DNA from: Eubacterium sp. UBA5416
GTDB lineage: Bacteria; Bacillota; Clostridia; Lachnospirales; Lachnospiraceae
Assembly (NCBI GenBank): GCA_002409525.1
Contig: DHNM01000042.1
Span: forward strand, 5,921-14,382
DNA length: 8,462 nucleotides
Direction of reading: 5' to 3'
Every line of letters starts with the position of its first letter. Positions within the stretch are counted from its first letter, which is position 1. The notes beneath the pieces were generated by a model. The model was not told the origin of the DNA. It made no database searches and was given only the letters and a program-made list of their open reading frames with translations. The position numbers were made by a program, and so were the translations under genes. This document shows positions 1 through 6,022 of this stretch, piece by piece.

Positions 1-14
1 TGTCCTTTAGCCAT
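1..14 (-). CDS. rplV: 50S ribosomal protein L22, first codons only (partial)
   Basis: Only the start codon and the next residues (MAKGH) lie in the window; the gene continues beyond base 1. The assignment rests on position, because rplV follows rpsS in bacterial S10 operons, and on the start MAKGH, which is usual for L22. An AAAGGAGG ribosome binding site at 25-32 sits 10 bases before the ATG, confirming a real start here. L22 is a 23S rRNA-binding protein whose extended loop lines the peptide exit tunnel. Nothing further can be judged from five residues. Confidence 0.78.
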
Positions 15-55
15 GATTAGTAGGCCTCCTTTCAATCCCGTAAGGGGTTTTGTCA

Positions 56-337
56 CTAGCGAATTGCAGTTTTCTTTTCGTCCCTGCTATGTCCTCTATA
101 AGTTCTGGTTGCAACGAACTCTCCAAGCTTGTGGCCGACCATATCTTCTGTAATATAAACCGGAACATGTTTTCTGCCGTCGTGAACAGCGACTGTGTGT
201 CCGACAAATGACGGGAATATAGTAGACCGTCTTGACCATGTCTTAATTACTGTTTTATCTCCGGACTTATTTGCAGCGTCTATTTTCTTCAGTAGACTTT
301 CGTCTGCAAACGGTCCCTTTTTCAGTGAACGAGCCAT
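56..337 (-). CDS. rpsS: 30S ribosomal protein S19
   Basis: S19 binds the head of the small subunit next to S13 and contacts tRNA. The 93-residue length is normal for the family. The start [10 protein letters not shown], the central segment [16 protein letters not shown] (about residues 34-49) and the near-C-terminal segment [12 protein letters not shown] are S19 hallmarks, so the identification is firm. The ATG is preceded at 8 bases by AAGGAGG (346-352). This site overlaps the TAA stop of rplB, so the two genes are probably translationally coupled. The gene is followed after 41 bases by rplV. It is transcribed as part of the S10 operon from the promoter upstream of rpsJ. I see nothing unusual in the protein. 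Confidence 0.98.
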   Translation of the reverse strand: MARSLKKGPFADESLLKKIDAANKSGDKTVIKTWSRRSTIFPSFVGHTVAVHDGRKHVPVYITEDMVGHKLGEFVATRTYRGHSRDEKKTAIR

Positions 338-350
338 TCAATTAACCTCC

Positions 351-1196
351 TTATTTAGATAAAGATTTTCCATCTCTTCTTCTGATGATATATTTATTGG
401 AATGCTTATTTTTCTTTCTTGTCTTATAGCCAAGAGCAGGTTTGCCCCATGGTGTGTTAGGTCCCGGTAAGCCGACAGGAGCTTTTCCTTCACCACCACC
501 GTGTGGATGGTCATTCGGGTTCATAACAGATCCGCGAACTGTCGGGCGGATGCCCATATGACGTTTACGTCCGGCTTTACCGATTGTAATCAGACTGTGG
601 TCACCATTTCCTACTCTTCCGATTGTAGCTCTGCACTCGATCGGAACCATTCTCATCTCACCTGAAGGAAGACGAAGTGCTGCATATTTTCCCTCTTTGG
701 CCATAAGCTGGGCTCCGTTTCCCGCTGAACGAACCATCTGTCCGCCTTTGCCGACATGGAGCTCGATATTGTGTACCATCGTTCCAACCGGAACGTGTGA
801 TAATGGCAGGCAGTTCCCTACACGGGCTTCAGCGTTTGGACCATTCAAGATCTTTGTTCCTACTTTTAGTCCCGCAGGAGCAAGGATATATGATTTTTTC
901 CCGTCTGCATAGCAGATCAGAGCAATGTTTGCCGTTCTGTTCGGATCATACTCTATAGCTTTCACAACTGCCGGTACATCATCTTTTGTTCTTTTAAAAT
1001 CGATAATTCTATACTGTCTTCTTCCCTTGCCTTCACGATGTCTAACTGTAATCTTACCCTGGTTGTTACGTCCAGAATTATTGTTCAGAGACGTCAGCAG
1101 AGATTTCTCCGGTGTGGTTTTCGTAATCTCGGAGAAATCAGAAGTAGTCATATGTCTTCTGGAAGGTGTATATGGGCTAAAACTTTTGATTCCCAT
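351..1196 (-). CDS. rplB: 50S ribosomal protein L2
   Basis: L2 is a primary 23S rRNA-binding protein close to the peptidyl transferase centre and helps join the subunits. The 281-residue product is within the usual range. The start [16 protein letters not shown], the RNA-binding segment [14 protein letters not shown], and the C-terminal [16 protein letters not shown] followed by a basic tail ([19 protein letters not shown]) identify it. The conserved histidine of the last motif, implicated in ribosome activity in E. coli L2, is present at about residue 230. The ribosome binding site GAAAGGAG lies at 1205-1212. The gene sits in canonical order between rplW (33-base gap) and rpsS (13-base gap). 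Confidence 0.98.
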   Translation of the reverse strand: MGIKSFSPYTPSRRHMTTSDFSEITKTTPEKSLLTSLNNNSGRNNQGKITVRHREGKGRRQYRIIDFKRTKDDVPAVVKAIEYDPNRTANIALICYADGKKSYILAPAGLKVGTKILNGPNAEARVGNCLPLSHVPVGTMVHNIELHVGKGGQMVRSAGNGAQLMAKEGKYAALRLPSGEMRMVPIECRATIGRVGNGDHSLITIGKAGRKRHMGIRPTVRGSVMNPNDHPHGGGEGKAPVGLPGPNTPWGKPALGYKTRKKNKHSNKYIIRRRDGKSLSK

Positions 1197-1229
1197 TATA
1201 ATAACTCCTTTCTTATTTCTGTTTTAATT

Positions 1230-1529
1230 TTACAGGCCCTCAAAGAGCTCAATGTCCTTGCTGTCCTCGGTCAGAGAAACGATTGCCTTTTTAGTTTTGG
1301 CTGTCTTGCCGACAACTGTTCCGCGGCGTTTTTTCTTTCCAATTGTATTCATGGTATTAACGTTTTTGACTCTGGTGCCTTCGAACATCTTTTCAACAGC
1401 ATCTTTGATCTGAGTTTTGTTTGCTTCCGGATGTACTAAAAATGTGTATTTTTTCTCACCCATGGAGCTCATGCTCTTCTCGGTCACAACCGGTTTTAAG
1501 ATCACGTCATAATAATTCAGTTTTGCCAT
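1230..1529 (-). CDS. rplW: 50S ribosomal protein L23
   Basis: L23 binds domain III of 23S rRNA at the tunnel exit, where it docks trigger factor and the signal recognition particle. The 99 residues match the family length. Typical features are the opening [13 protein letters not shown] (about residues 8-20), the segment [20 protein letters not shown] (about 27-46), and the basic loop [11 protein letters not shown] that inserts into rRNA. Its ATG overlaps the TAA of rplD by one base (TAATG). The site GAGGAGG (1540-1546), 10 bases upstream, lies inside the end of rplD, so coupled translation with rplD is likely. Order and spacing are those of a standard S10 operon. Confidence 0.97.
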   Translation of the reverse strand: MAKLNYYDVILKPVVTEKSMSSMGEKKYTFLVHPEANKTQIKDAVEKMFEGTRVKNVNTMNTIGKKKRRGTVVGKTAKTKKAIVSLTEDSKDIELFEGL

Positions 1530-2149
1530 TATGCGTACACCTCCTCAATAGATGCAACACTTGCTTTCGTTGTGATTACAGTGTTGTATTTCAGCAGGTC
1601 ATATACATTCAATGCATTCACAGTTGTAGTTGATACTCCCGGAAGGTTTCTCGCTGATAATACTATATTTTCATTTTCTTTTCCAACAACAAGAATCGCA
1701 TTGGATACATTTAAATTTTCCAGAACTTTCTTCATATCTTTTGTCTTAACCTGATCCAGTTTCAGTTCATCGAGGACGATAAGATTCTTCTCCTGAACTT
1801 TGCTTGTCAGTACCGACAGAAGAGCAGCTCTTTTTTCTTTCTTATTCATTTTAAAGGAATAATCTCTCGGTGTCGGGGCAAATACAACTCCACCGCCTGT
1901 CCACTGTGGCGCTCTGATGGATCCCTGCCTTGCATGACCGGTTCCCTTCTGTCTCCATGGCTTTCTTCCTCCGCCCCTTACTTCGGAACGTGTTTTAGCC
2001 TTCTGTGTTCCCTGACGATTGTTTGCAAGCTGCAGCACAACTGCCTGATGTACCAGGTGCTCTTTAATCTCTGCACCAAATACCGTATCATTCAGTTCAA
2101 CGGTGCCAACTTCCTTGCCTTCCATATTTAAAACAGATACATTTGACAT
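1529..2149 (-). CDS. rplD: 50S ribosomal protein L4
   Basis: L4 is an early-assembly 23S rRNA-binding protein whose long loop reaches the exit tunnel. In gammaproteobacteria it also represses its own S10 operon. The 206-residue length is typical. The conserved tunnel-loop region from [19 protein letters not shown] through [16 protein letters not shown] (about residues 53-87) is intact and looks wild type, with no insertion of the kind linked to macrolide resistance. AAGGAGGA (2157-2164) is placed 7 bases before the ATG. The gene follows rplC by 19 bases and overlaps rplW by one base. Whether L4 regulates this operon cannot be told from sequence; the classical E. coli leader structure is not recognisable here. 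Confidence 0.97.
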   Translation of the reverse strand: MSNVSVLNMEGKEVGTVELNDTVFGAEIKEHLVHQAVVLQLANNRQGTQKAKTRSEVRGGGRKPWRQKGTGHARQGSIRAPQWTGGGVVFAPTPRDYSFKMNKKEKRAALLSVLTSKVQEKNLIVLDELKLDQVKTKDMKKVLENLNVSNAILVVGKENENIVLSARNLPGVSTTTVNALNVYDLLKYNTVITTKASVASIEEVYA

Positions 2150-2168
2150 CTGTTAGTCCTCCTTCCCG

Positions 2169-2804
2169 TTATTTTGCGGTCTTCACTGTTTCCTTAATCG
2201 TTACCAGTGCTTTCTTAGGTCCTGGGACAGATCCTTTTATCAGTAACAGATTATTATCAGAATCAACACGAACGATTTCAAGATTCTGAACAGTGATCTG
2301 CTTGTTGCCCATATGTCCAGGCATCTTCTTTCCTTTAAATACCTTGCTCGGATCAGATGCTGAACCATTGGATCCCGCATGGCGATGAAATTTGGAACCG
2401 TGAGCCATAGGTCCTCTGGATTGATTATGTCTCTTAATGGCGCCCTGGAATCCTTTACCTTTGGAAAAAGCAGTCGCATCGACTTTATCGCCTGCTTCAA
2501 AAATATCCGCCTTGATTTCCTGTCCTAATTTATAATTTTGGGCATCGTCAAATTTGAATTCCTTTAAGAATCTTCTATAAGATACTTCAGCCTTATCAAA
2601 CTGACCTTTCATTGGTTTATTGACAAGTTTCTCTCTCTTGTCAGCAAAACCAACCTGAACTGCACTGTAGCCGTCGTTATCCTGTGTCTTTATCTGAGTA
2701 ACGGCACAAGGACCGGCCTGCAATACAGTTACCGGAATAACCGTTCCATCTTCATTAAAGATCTGAGTCATTCCAACTTTTGCAGCTAAAATTGCTTTCT
2801 TCAT
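2169..2804 (-). CDS. rplC: 50S ribosomal protein L3
   Basis: L3 is one of the two proteins that initiate 50S assembly and reaches toward the peptidyl transferase centre. I place the start at the ATG giving [16 protein letters not shown], which is the family's usual N-terminus. It has AGGAGGT (2811-2817) 6 bases upstream. A longer frame to 2837 would add 11 unlikely residues and overrun that binding site. The resulting 211 residues fit the family. The conserved central segment [19 protein letters not shown], the following [11 protein letters not shown] and the later [19 protein letters not shown] are all present. The gap of 164 bases to rpsJ upstream is far larger than the others in the operon and contains potential RNA structure, annotated separately. 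Confidence 0.97.
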   Translation of the reverse strand: MKKAILAAKVGMTQIFNEDGTVIPVTVLQAGPCAVTQIKTQDNDGYSAVQVGFADKREKLVNKPMKGQFDKAEVSYRRFLKEFKFDDAQNYKLGQEIKADIFEAGDKVDATAFSKGKGFQGAIKRHNQSRGPMAHGSKFHRHAGSNGSASDPSKVFKGKKMPGHMGNKQITVQNLEIVRVDSDNNLLLIKGSVPGPKKALVTIKETVKTAK

Positions 2805-2819
2805 TCTTTTACCTCCTGT

Positions 2820-2950
2820 TGTTCTACAGCGGAGCACCGTATGTTCACGGGGCTCATCCTAGCACAGTTGATATAAGTGGAACACTATAACCCATACGGG
2901 ATGTTGATTCCTGCGAATGTGTTTCTTCTATATCAAAATAACTTAGGATT
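2820..2950 (-). promoter_or_regulatory. Putative structured RNA element between rpsJ and rplC
   Basis: The gap between rpsJ and rplC contains several arms that can pair in the mRNA. An outer stem pairs 2944-2949 with 2856-2861 (ATCCTA/TAGGAT) and continues as 2929-2936 with 2868-2875 (TTGATATA/TATATCAA, 8 pairs). Inside are a 5-pair stem (2919-2923 with 2881-2885), a small hairpin at 2907-2918 and another at 2891-2900. Downstream is a hairpin at 2832-2855 made of two 4-pair helices separated by one mismatch, then a 4-pair hairpin touching the rplC ribosome binding site. No good promoter or T-tract is visible, so an autoregulatory leader or RNA-processing site is more likely than a new start or terminator. 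The pairing was found by eye, without energy calculation. Confidence 0.5.
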
Positions 2951-2968
2951 TTTTCAATCAGTAAACGC

Positions 2969-3286
2969 TTATTTTGTTTTCATTTTGATGTCAATGTAGA
3001 CACCCGCCGGCATCTCAAGACGCGATAATGCATCAACTGTCTTCTGTGTCGGCGCAATGATATCAATCAGTCGCTTGTGAGTTCTGCGTTCAAACTGCTC
3101 TCTGGCATCTTTATACTTGTGTACAGATCTCAAAACAGTAACAACTTCCTTCTTCGTAGGAAGCGGAACCGGTCCGCTCACAGTTGCTCCATTCTTTTTC
3201 ACAGTCTCAATAATCTTTGATGCAGATGCATCCACCAATTGATGTTCATAAGCCTTTAATGTGATTCTCATTACTTGACTTGCCAT
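2969..3286 (-). CDS. rpsJ: 30S ribosomal protein S10 (NusE)
   Basis: S10 is part of the 30S head and, as NusE, also joins NusB in transcription antitermination. The start at 3286 gives [19 protein letters not shown], the usual clostridial S10 N-terminus, and a 105-residue protein of normal length. The upstream extension to 3343 would run through the ribosome binding site and is rejected. Conserved segments are [40 protein letters not shown] and the C-terminal LPAGV-like motif (here [10 protein letters not shown]). AAGGAGG (3298-3304) is 11 bases before the ATG, a rather long spacing, and lies in the loop of a possible hairpin. It is the first gene of the S10 operon. Confidence 0.97.
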   Translation of the reverse strand: MASQVMRITLKAYEHQLVDASASKIIETVKKNGATVSGPVPLPTKKEVVTVLRSVHKYKDAREQFERRTHKRLIDIIAPTQKTVDALSRLEMPAGVYIDIKMKTK

Positions 3287-3505
3287 AAAAAAAGTCGCCT
3301 CCTTATTCGCACTTTTCGAGTACGACAAGTGGTGACTGTACACTTCTCCGTGTGTGTCCTAATTGCTCACATACGCATTCCACATGAAGTGGACTATTCT
3401 CTTTGTACAGTGACTTGTCGCCAGTTTCATAACTTGACATTCGCTCCACGGAAAACCTGCCAGCTAAGCAGCAACCTCACGCTTCCACGCTATCAATGTC
3501 ACAAC
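3287..3505 (-). promoter_or_regulatory. S10 operon 5' leader, likely structured r-protein leader RNA
   Basis: This transcribed leader of roughly 220 bases carries no recognised gene. In the RNA, 3413-3420 pairs with 3323-3330 (CGACAAGT/ACTTGTCG) and, after a C/CACC internal loop, 3404-3411 pairs with 3335-3342 (ACTGTACA/TGTACAGT). This 16-pair stem encloses a hairpin at 3379-3393 (five pairs, five-base loop) and an imperfect 8-base arm (3368-3375 with 3349-3356), making a three-way junction. Nearer the 5' end, 3483-3489 can pair with 3447-3453 using two wobble pairs. The site before rpsJ sits in the loop of another possible hairpin (3290-3316). Placement, length and branching suggest autoregulation by a ribosomal protein; which one is unknown. 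Confidence 0.6.
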
Positions 3506-3511
3506 AGAGCT

Positions 3512-3540
3512 ATTATACTAGGTTTTTCCCCATAATGCAA
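3512..3540 (-). promoter_or_regulatory. Promoter of the S10 operon
   Basis: A perfect TATAAT (3512-3517) lies exactly 17 bases downstream of TTGCAT (3535-3540), a three-of-six match to the -35 consensus. The element follows immediately after the terminator of the preceding unit and faces rpsJ. The predicted start of transcription is near 3505. It is a sigma-A type promoter by sequence; the start has not been observed. Confidence 0.75.
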
Positions 3541-3550
3541 GAACTTTTTT

Positions 3551-3622
3551 TAAAAAGTATAAAATAATGGTATCCCTGCCGGATTTATATCTCTTTCGGT
3601 CGGGATACCATTACTTATACTA
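3551..3622 (-). terminator. Strong intrinsic terminator after the signal-peptidase-like gene
   Basis: The arms 3565-3576 and 3602-3613 form a perfect 12-pair stem (TAATGGTATCCC/GGGATACCATTA). The 25-base loop can add three more C/G pairs. An outer 7-pair helix (3615-3621 with 3557-3563) extends the stem into the TAG stop codon of the gene. In the minus-strand transcript it is followed by a run of five U. The plus strand has no T-run after the stem, so the terminator is directional. It separates this unit from the S10 operon. Confidence 0.85.
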
Positions 3623-4699
3623 TAGGACATCGGAATAATCGATAAGCGTTATTCCTTCCTCTTCGTCCCTGATAATCTTCGGATCATCACCATCTTCATG
3701 TGCCTTTTGCAGAATCTCTTCCGCTGTCATCGAAGGTATGGCCAGTATTTTATGTTCTGCAGGAGTCTGCTCGTCATCGTCATCTTCATCTTCATTTTCA
3801 GACTTGGATATTGATTCTGATTCCGGTAATTCAGTTTCCTGACCCGGTTTAGATTCCTGCTTTGACTCTGTTTCCAATTTCTGTTCAGGTTCCTGCTGCA
3901 TATCTTCATCTCCACCGTCAGCCTTGCGGCCTGCATCTGCCTCTTTTTCCAGTGCCGCCTGAATCGCCACTGTAAAATCATCATCAGTTTCAGAAATTGA
4001 TGACTTTTCTTCTAAATCATCTACAGGTTCCAAGATCAGTTCCTGAATTTCTTTCTCCACATCCGACGTCTCTTCTGTGTCATCAGGATTTATCTCGTCC
4101 TCAGTAATATTATCTATACCATCATCCTGTGAAGGCGCTGCCGCATTCTCATCGGGCTCATCATCATTCTGAGTTTCTTTTTCAGTATCGTCCTTCTGAA
4201 CACTTTCACTCTCATCATTCTCCTGATCGTCTTCATCATTATTCTTCCAGATTTCAGAAAGGATAAATAAGATCACAAGAAAAGCAATCATAAGCGCAAG
4301 GATAATTCTTCCCTCAAATGTCTGTATGGCTATGGCCAGATACCCGATTGCCGGTACCGTAAGCAGTACTTTTTCACCATTGTCCCGGAGCGTAATTTTC
4401 TCTGACTTATTCTTACCATTCCTGAGAGTATAATTTCCAGTTCCCGGATCAGCCTTTGTAATCTCTGAAATATATATAGAAGAACCTGAGGAGCGAAGCA
4501 GGCTGTCACCTTTATTCAGCTCATCAAGCTTGACTTTTTTTGCATATACTACCGAACCTGAGTTTAGATTCGTATCCGTAATATCGTTACCAATGATCGT
4601 TGTAGATATGCCGGCAAACTGTGGCACAATCAGTGCCACGCCGCTAAGCAGGAGACAGATCATGCACAGATTAACAATAAAGCGCAAAAATTTAGACAT
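3620..4699 (-). CDS. Membrane protein, degenerate SipW/S26B signal-peptidase-like, with long acidic tail
   Basis: The 359-residue protein has a transmembrane segment at about 7-26, an outside domain at about 29-127, a second transmembrane segment at about 131-151, and a tail to the end that is very rich in Asp, Glu, Ser and Gln. The middle part resembles SipW-type signal peptidases: NSGSVVYAKKV, then KGD, a TLRNG stretch, and VPAIGYL before the second helix. Where family members carry SGSMEP and a THR-type histidine, this protein reads IIGNDITD and YISEI, so Ser and His are missing and proteolysis is unlikely. The topology predicts a cytoplasmic tail, whose last 45 residues are less biased (IPSMTAEEILQKAHEDGDDP). 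The start has AAGGAGAA at 4706-4713. No clear own promoter is visible, so readthrough from crh is possible. The function is unknown. Confidence 0.85.
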   Translation of the reverse strand: MSKFLRFIVNLCMICLLLSGVALIVPQFAGISTTIIGNDITDTNLNSGSVVYAKKVKLDELNKGDSLLRSSGSSIYISEITKADPGTGNYTLRNGKNKSEKITLRDNGEKVLLTVPAIGYLAIAIQTFEGRIILALMIAFLVILFILSEIWKNNDEDDQENDESESVQKDDTEKETQNDDEPDENAAAPSQDDGIDNITEDEINPDDTEETSDVEKEIQELILEPVDDLEEKSSISETDDDFTVAIQAALEKEADAGRKADGGDEDMQQEPEQKLETESKQESKPGQETELPESESISKSENEDEDDDDEQTPAEHKILAIPSMTAEEILQKAHEDGDDPKIIRDEEEGITLIDYSDVL

Positions 4700-4738
4700 T
4701 CATATTTCTCCTTGGTTTCTTTCATCGTCAATCGAAAC

Positions 4739-4787
4739 GGGCTGTTACATGATCGCAACAGCCCTTGTATTAGGTGCCTTCGCACCT
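4739..4787 (-). terminator. Two small hairpins between crh and the membrane protein gene; possible weak terminator
   Basis: In the transcript the first hairpin is AGGTGC/GCACCT with a GAAG tetraloop (4772-4787). The second is GGGCTGTT/AACAGCCC with a 10-base loop (4739-4764). The second is followed only by GTTTCGATT, a poor T-run, so it may stop only part of transcription or mark an RNA processing site. No convincing promoter is visible downstream of it before the next gene. Confidence 0.4.
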
Positions 4788-4803
4788 TTTGACCCTTGTA
4801 TCA

Positions 4804-5058
4804 TCATTTATTGGTCAGATATTCTTCCACACTTTTCATAGCTTCTTCTTCATCCGAGCCATCTGCTGTCAGCGTAACCTTTTCACCGGTATCCAGGCCT
4901 AACGCCATCATACCCATGATACTTTTGGCATTGATTTTCTTTCCGGGAATCTCGAGATAGATATCACTGCTAAACTGGCTGGCCACCTGTACAAGTAGTG
5001 CCACAGGTCTTGCTTCCATTCCGGTTGACAGTTTAATGGTAATAGGTTTCCTAATCAT
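4804..5058 (-). CDS. crh: HPr-family protein lacking the active-site histidine (Crh-like)
   Basis: The 84-residue product has the complete HPr fold pattern. Residue 15 is Glu (GMEARP; codon GAA at 5014-5016) where phosphocarrier HPr has His, so it should not accept phosphate from Enzyme I. Ser46 is kept in NAKSIMGMMALGL, the site that HPr kinase/phosphorylase modifies and that binds CcpA. Bacillus Crh has this same combination with Gln at 15, and B. subtilis crh also lies directly after whiA (yvcL), so both sequence and position support a Crh-like role in carbon catabolite control; that role here is inference. The ATG overlaps the whiA stop region by 8 bases. AAGGAGGAG (5066-5074) lies within whiA, so translation is probably coupled. 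The symbol is by analogy. Confidence 0.9.
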   Translation of the reverse strand: MIRKPITIKLSTGMEARPVALLVQVASQFSSDIYLEIPGKKINAKSIMGMMALGLDTGEKVTLTADGSDEEEAMKSVEEYLTNK

Positions 5059-6019
5059 AATAATTCTCCTCCTTGCTTCCTCTTAGCTCCTCTGCTAGAT
5101 TGCTCAACTTTCTTAGTCTATGATTCACACCCGATTTTCCCACCTGCGGACTAAGCATCATGCCTAGTTCTTTCAGTGATGCTTCCGGGTATTGAAGCCT
5201 TAATTCTGCAACTTCCTCCAGGCCAGCGCTTAAGGTTGAAAAGCCGACATTGTCTCTGATATATGTAATATCCTCGATCTGCTTTACCGCTGCATTCACG
5301 GTTTTACTGATGTTCGCCGCCTCACAGTTCACCTGACGATTGACACTGTTTCTCATTTCTTTGAGTATTCTGATATTTTCCAGATTTAAAAGGGAGACAT
5401 TTGTCTCCATAAGTCCAAGCAGTGAAACAATATGCGATCCCTCTTTTACATATACCACATAATGATTCTTTCGCTTCACAACCTTTGCATCGATATCAAA
5501 GCCGCAGATTAAATCTGCAAGCTGCTCTGCCTTCCATGAAGTTGCACATACAATCTCGTAATGATAAAAGCGATGCGGATCACTGATCGAACCGGCTGCC
5601 AGAAATGCACCTCTCAGGAAGGCCCGCCTGCAGCAGTCATTCTGAACGATAACACTGTGCTTTAATGTAGGATTAACGATAAGATTCATATTCTCATCCA
5701 GCATTTTTGCCGCCATAAGAACTCTGAGCGTATCCTGATCATCCGGCAGGATAACCACATACGTCCTGATTCTTCTCTTATTATCACTCCTGCGAACTAC
5801 ATTTTCTGCTTCTATCTTAAATGTTTTTTGTAATAAAGTAAAGAGTTTTCTGGCAACATACAGATTTTCTGTCTGTATCCGGATAGAAAAATGATCATTT
5901 GCTGTGATCTTAACATGTCCGCTGTACATTAAAATAGCCGCAGTTTCAGCAATCCGACAATGTCTCGCCTTCGGTATATGTGTGGATAATTCCTCTTTCA
6001 CATCTTTGGAAAAAGACAT
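5051..6019 (-). CDS. whiA: DNA-binding protein WhiA
   Basis: WhiA is a conserved Gram-positive regulator: a sporulation transcription factor in Streptomyces, and linked to cell division and chromosome segregation in Bacillus. At 322 residues it has the family length. The N-terminal two thirds correspond to the LAGLIDADG-endonuclease-like domain (from MSFSKDVKEELS, with RRAFLRGAFLAAGSISDP at about 130-147). Such domains in WhiA lack nuclease activity. The C-terminal helix-turn-helix reads RLQYPEASLKELGMML, then GKSGVNHRLRKL. The start is 3 bases after the rapZ stop; the binding site is only a modest AGAAGGG. Its downstream partner is the Crh-like gene. The yvcK gene that often separates rapZ and whiA is absent here. 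Confidence 0.97.
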   Translation of the reverse strand: MSFSKDVKEELSTHIPKARHCRIAETAAILMYSGHVKITANDHFSIRIQTENLYVARKLFTLLQKTFKIEAENVVRRSDNKRRIRTYVVILPDDQDTLRVLMAAKMLDENMNLIVNPTLKHSVIVQNDCCRRAFLRGAFLAAGSISDPHRFYHYEIVCATSWKAEQLADLICGFDIDAKVVKRKNHYVVYVKEGSHIVSLLGLMETNVSLLNLENIRILKEMRNSVNRQVNCEAANISKTVNAAVKQIEDITYIRDNVGFSTLSAGLEEVAELRLQYPEASLKELGMMLSPQVGKSGVNHRLRKLSNLAEELRGSKEENYYD

Positions 6020-6022
6020 CTT

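Noticed and set aside
31..50. Segment ATCCCGTAAGGGGTTTT resembling part of a CRISPR repeat or a small hairpin
   Set aside because: It occurs once, with no spacer pattern, in a 41-base gap between rpsS and rplV; the stem is only three to four pairs.
697..1439. Plus-strand open frames antisense to rplB and rplW
   Set aside because: They lie opposite well-conserved ribosomal protein genes, lack binding sites and show no recognisable protein; they are shadows.
2805..2837. Extended N-terminus of L3 beginning at 2837
   Set aside because: The 11 extra residues cover the AGGAGGT site and do not match the L3 family start.
2856..2897. A 13-codon minus-strand frame (MGYSVPLIS...) in the rpsJ-rplC gap
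   Set aside because: Too short, with no properly spaced binding site, and it overlaps the pairing arms of the putative RNA structure.
3287..3343. Extended N-terminus of S10 beginning at 3343
   Set aside because: It runs through the AAGGAGG site and leader arms; the [13 protein letters not shown] start is the family norm.
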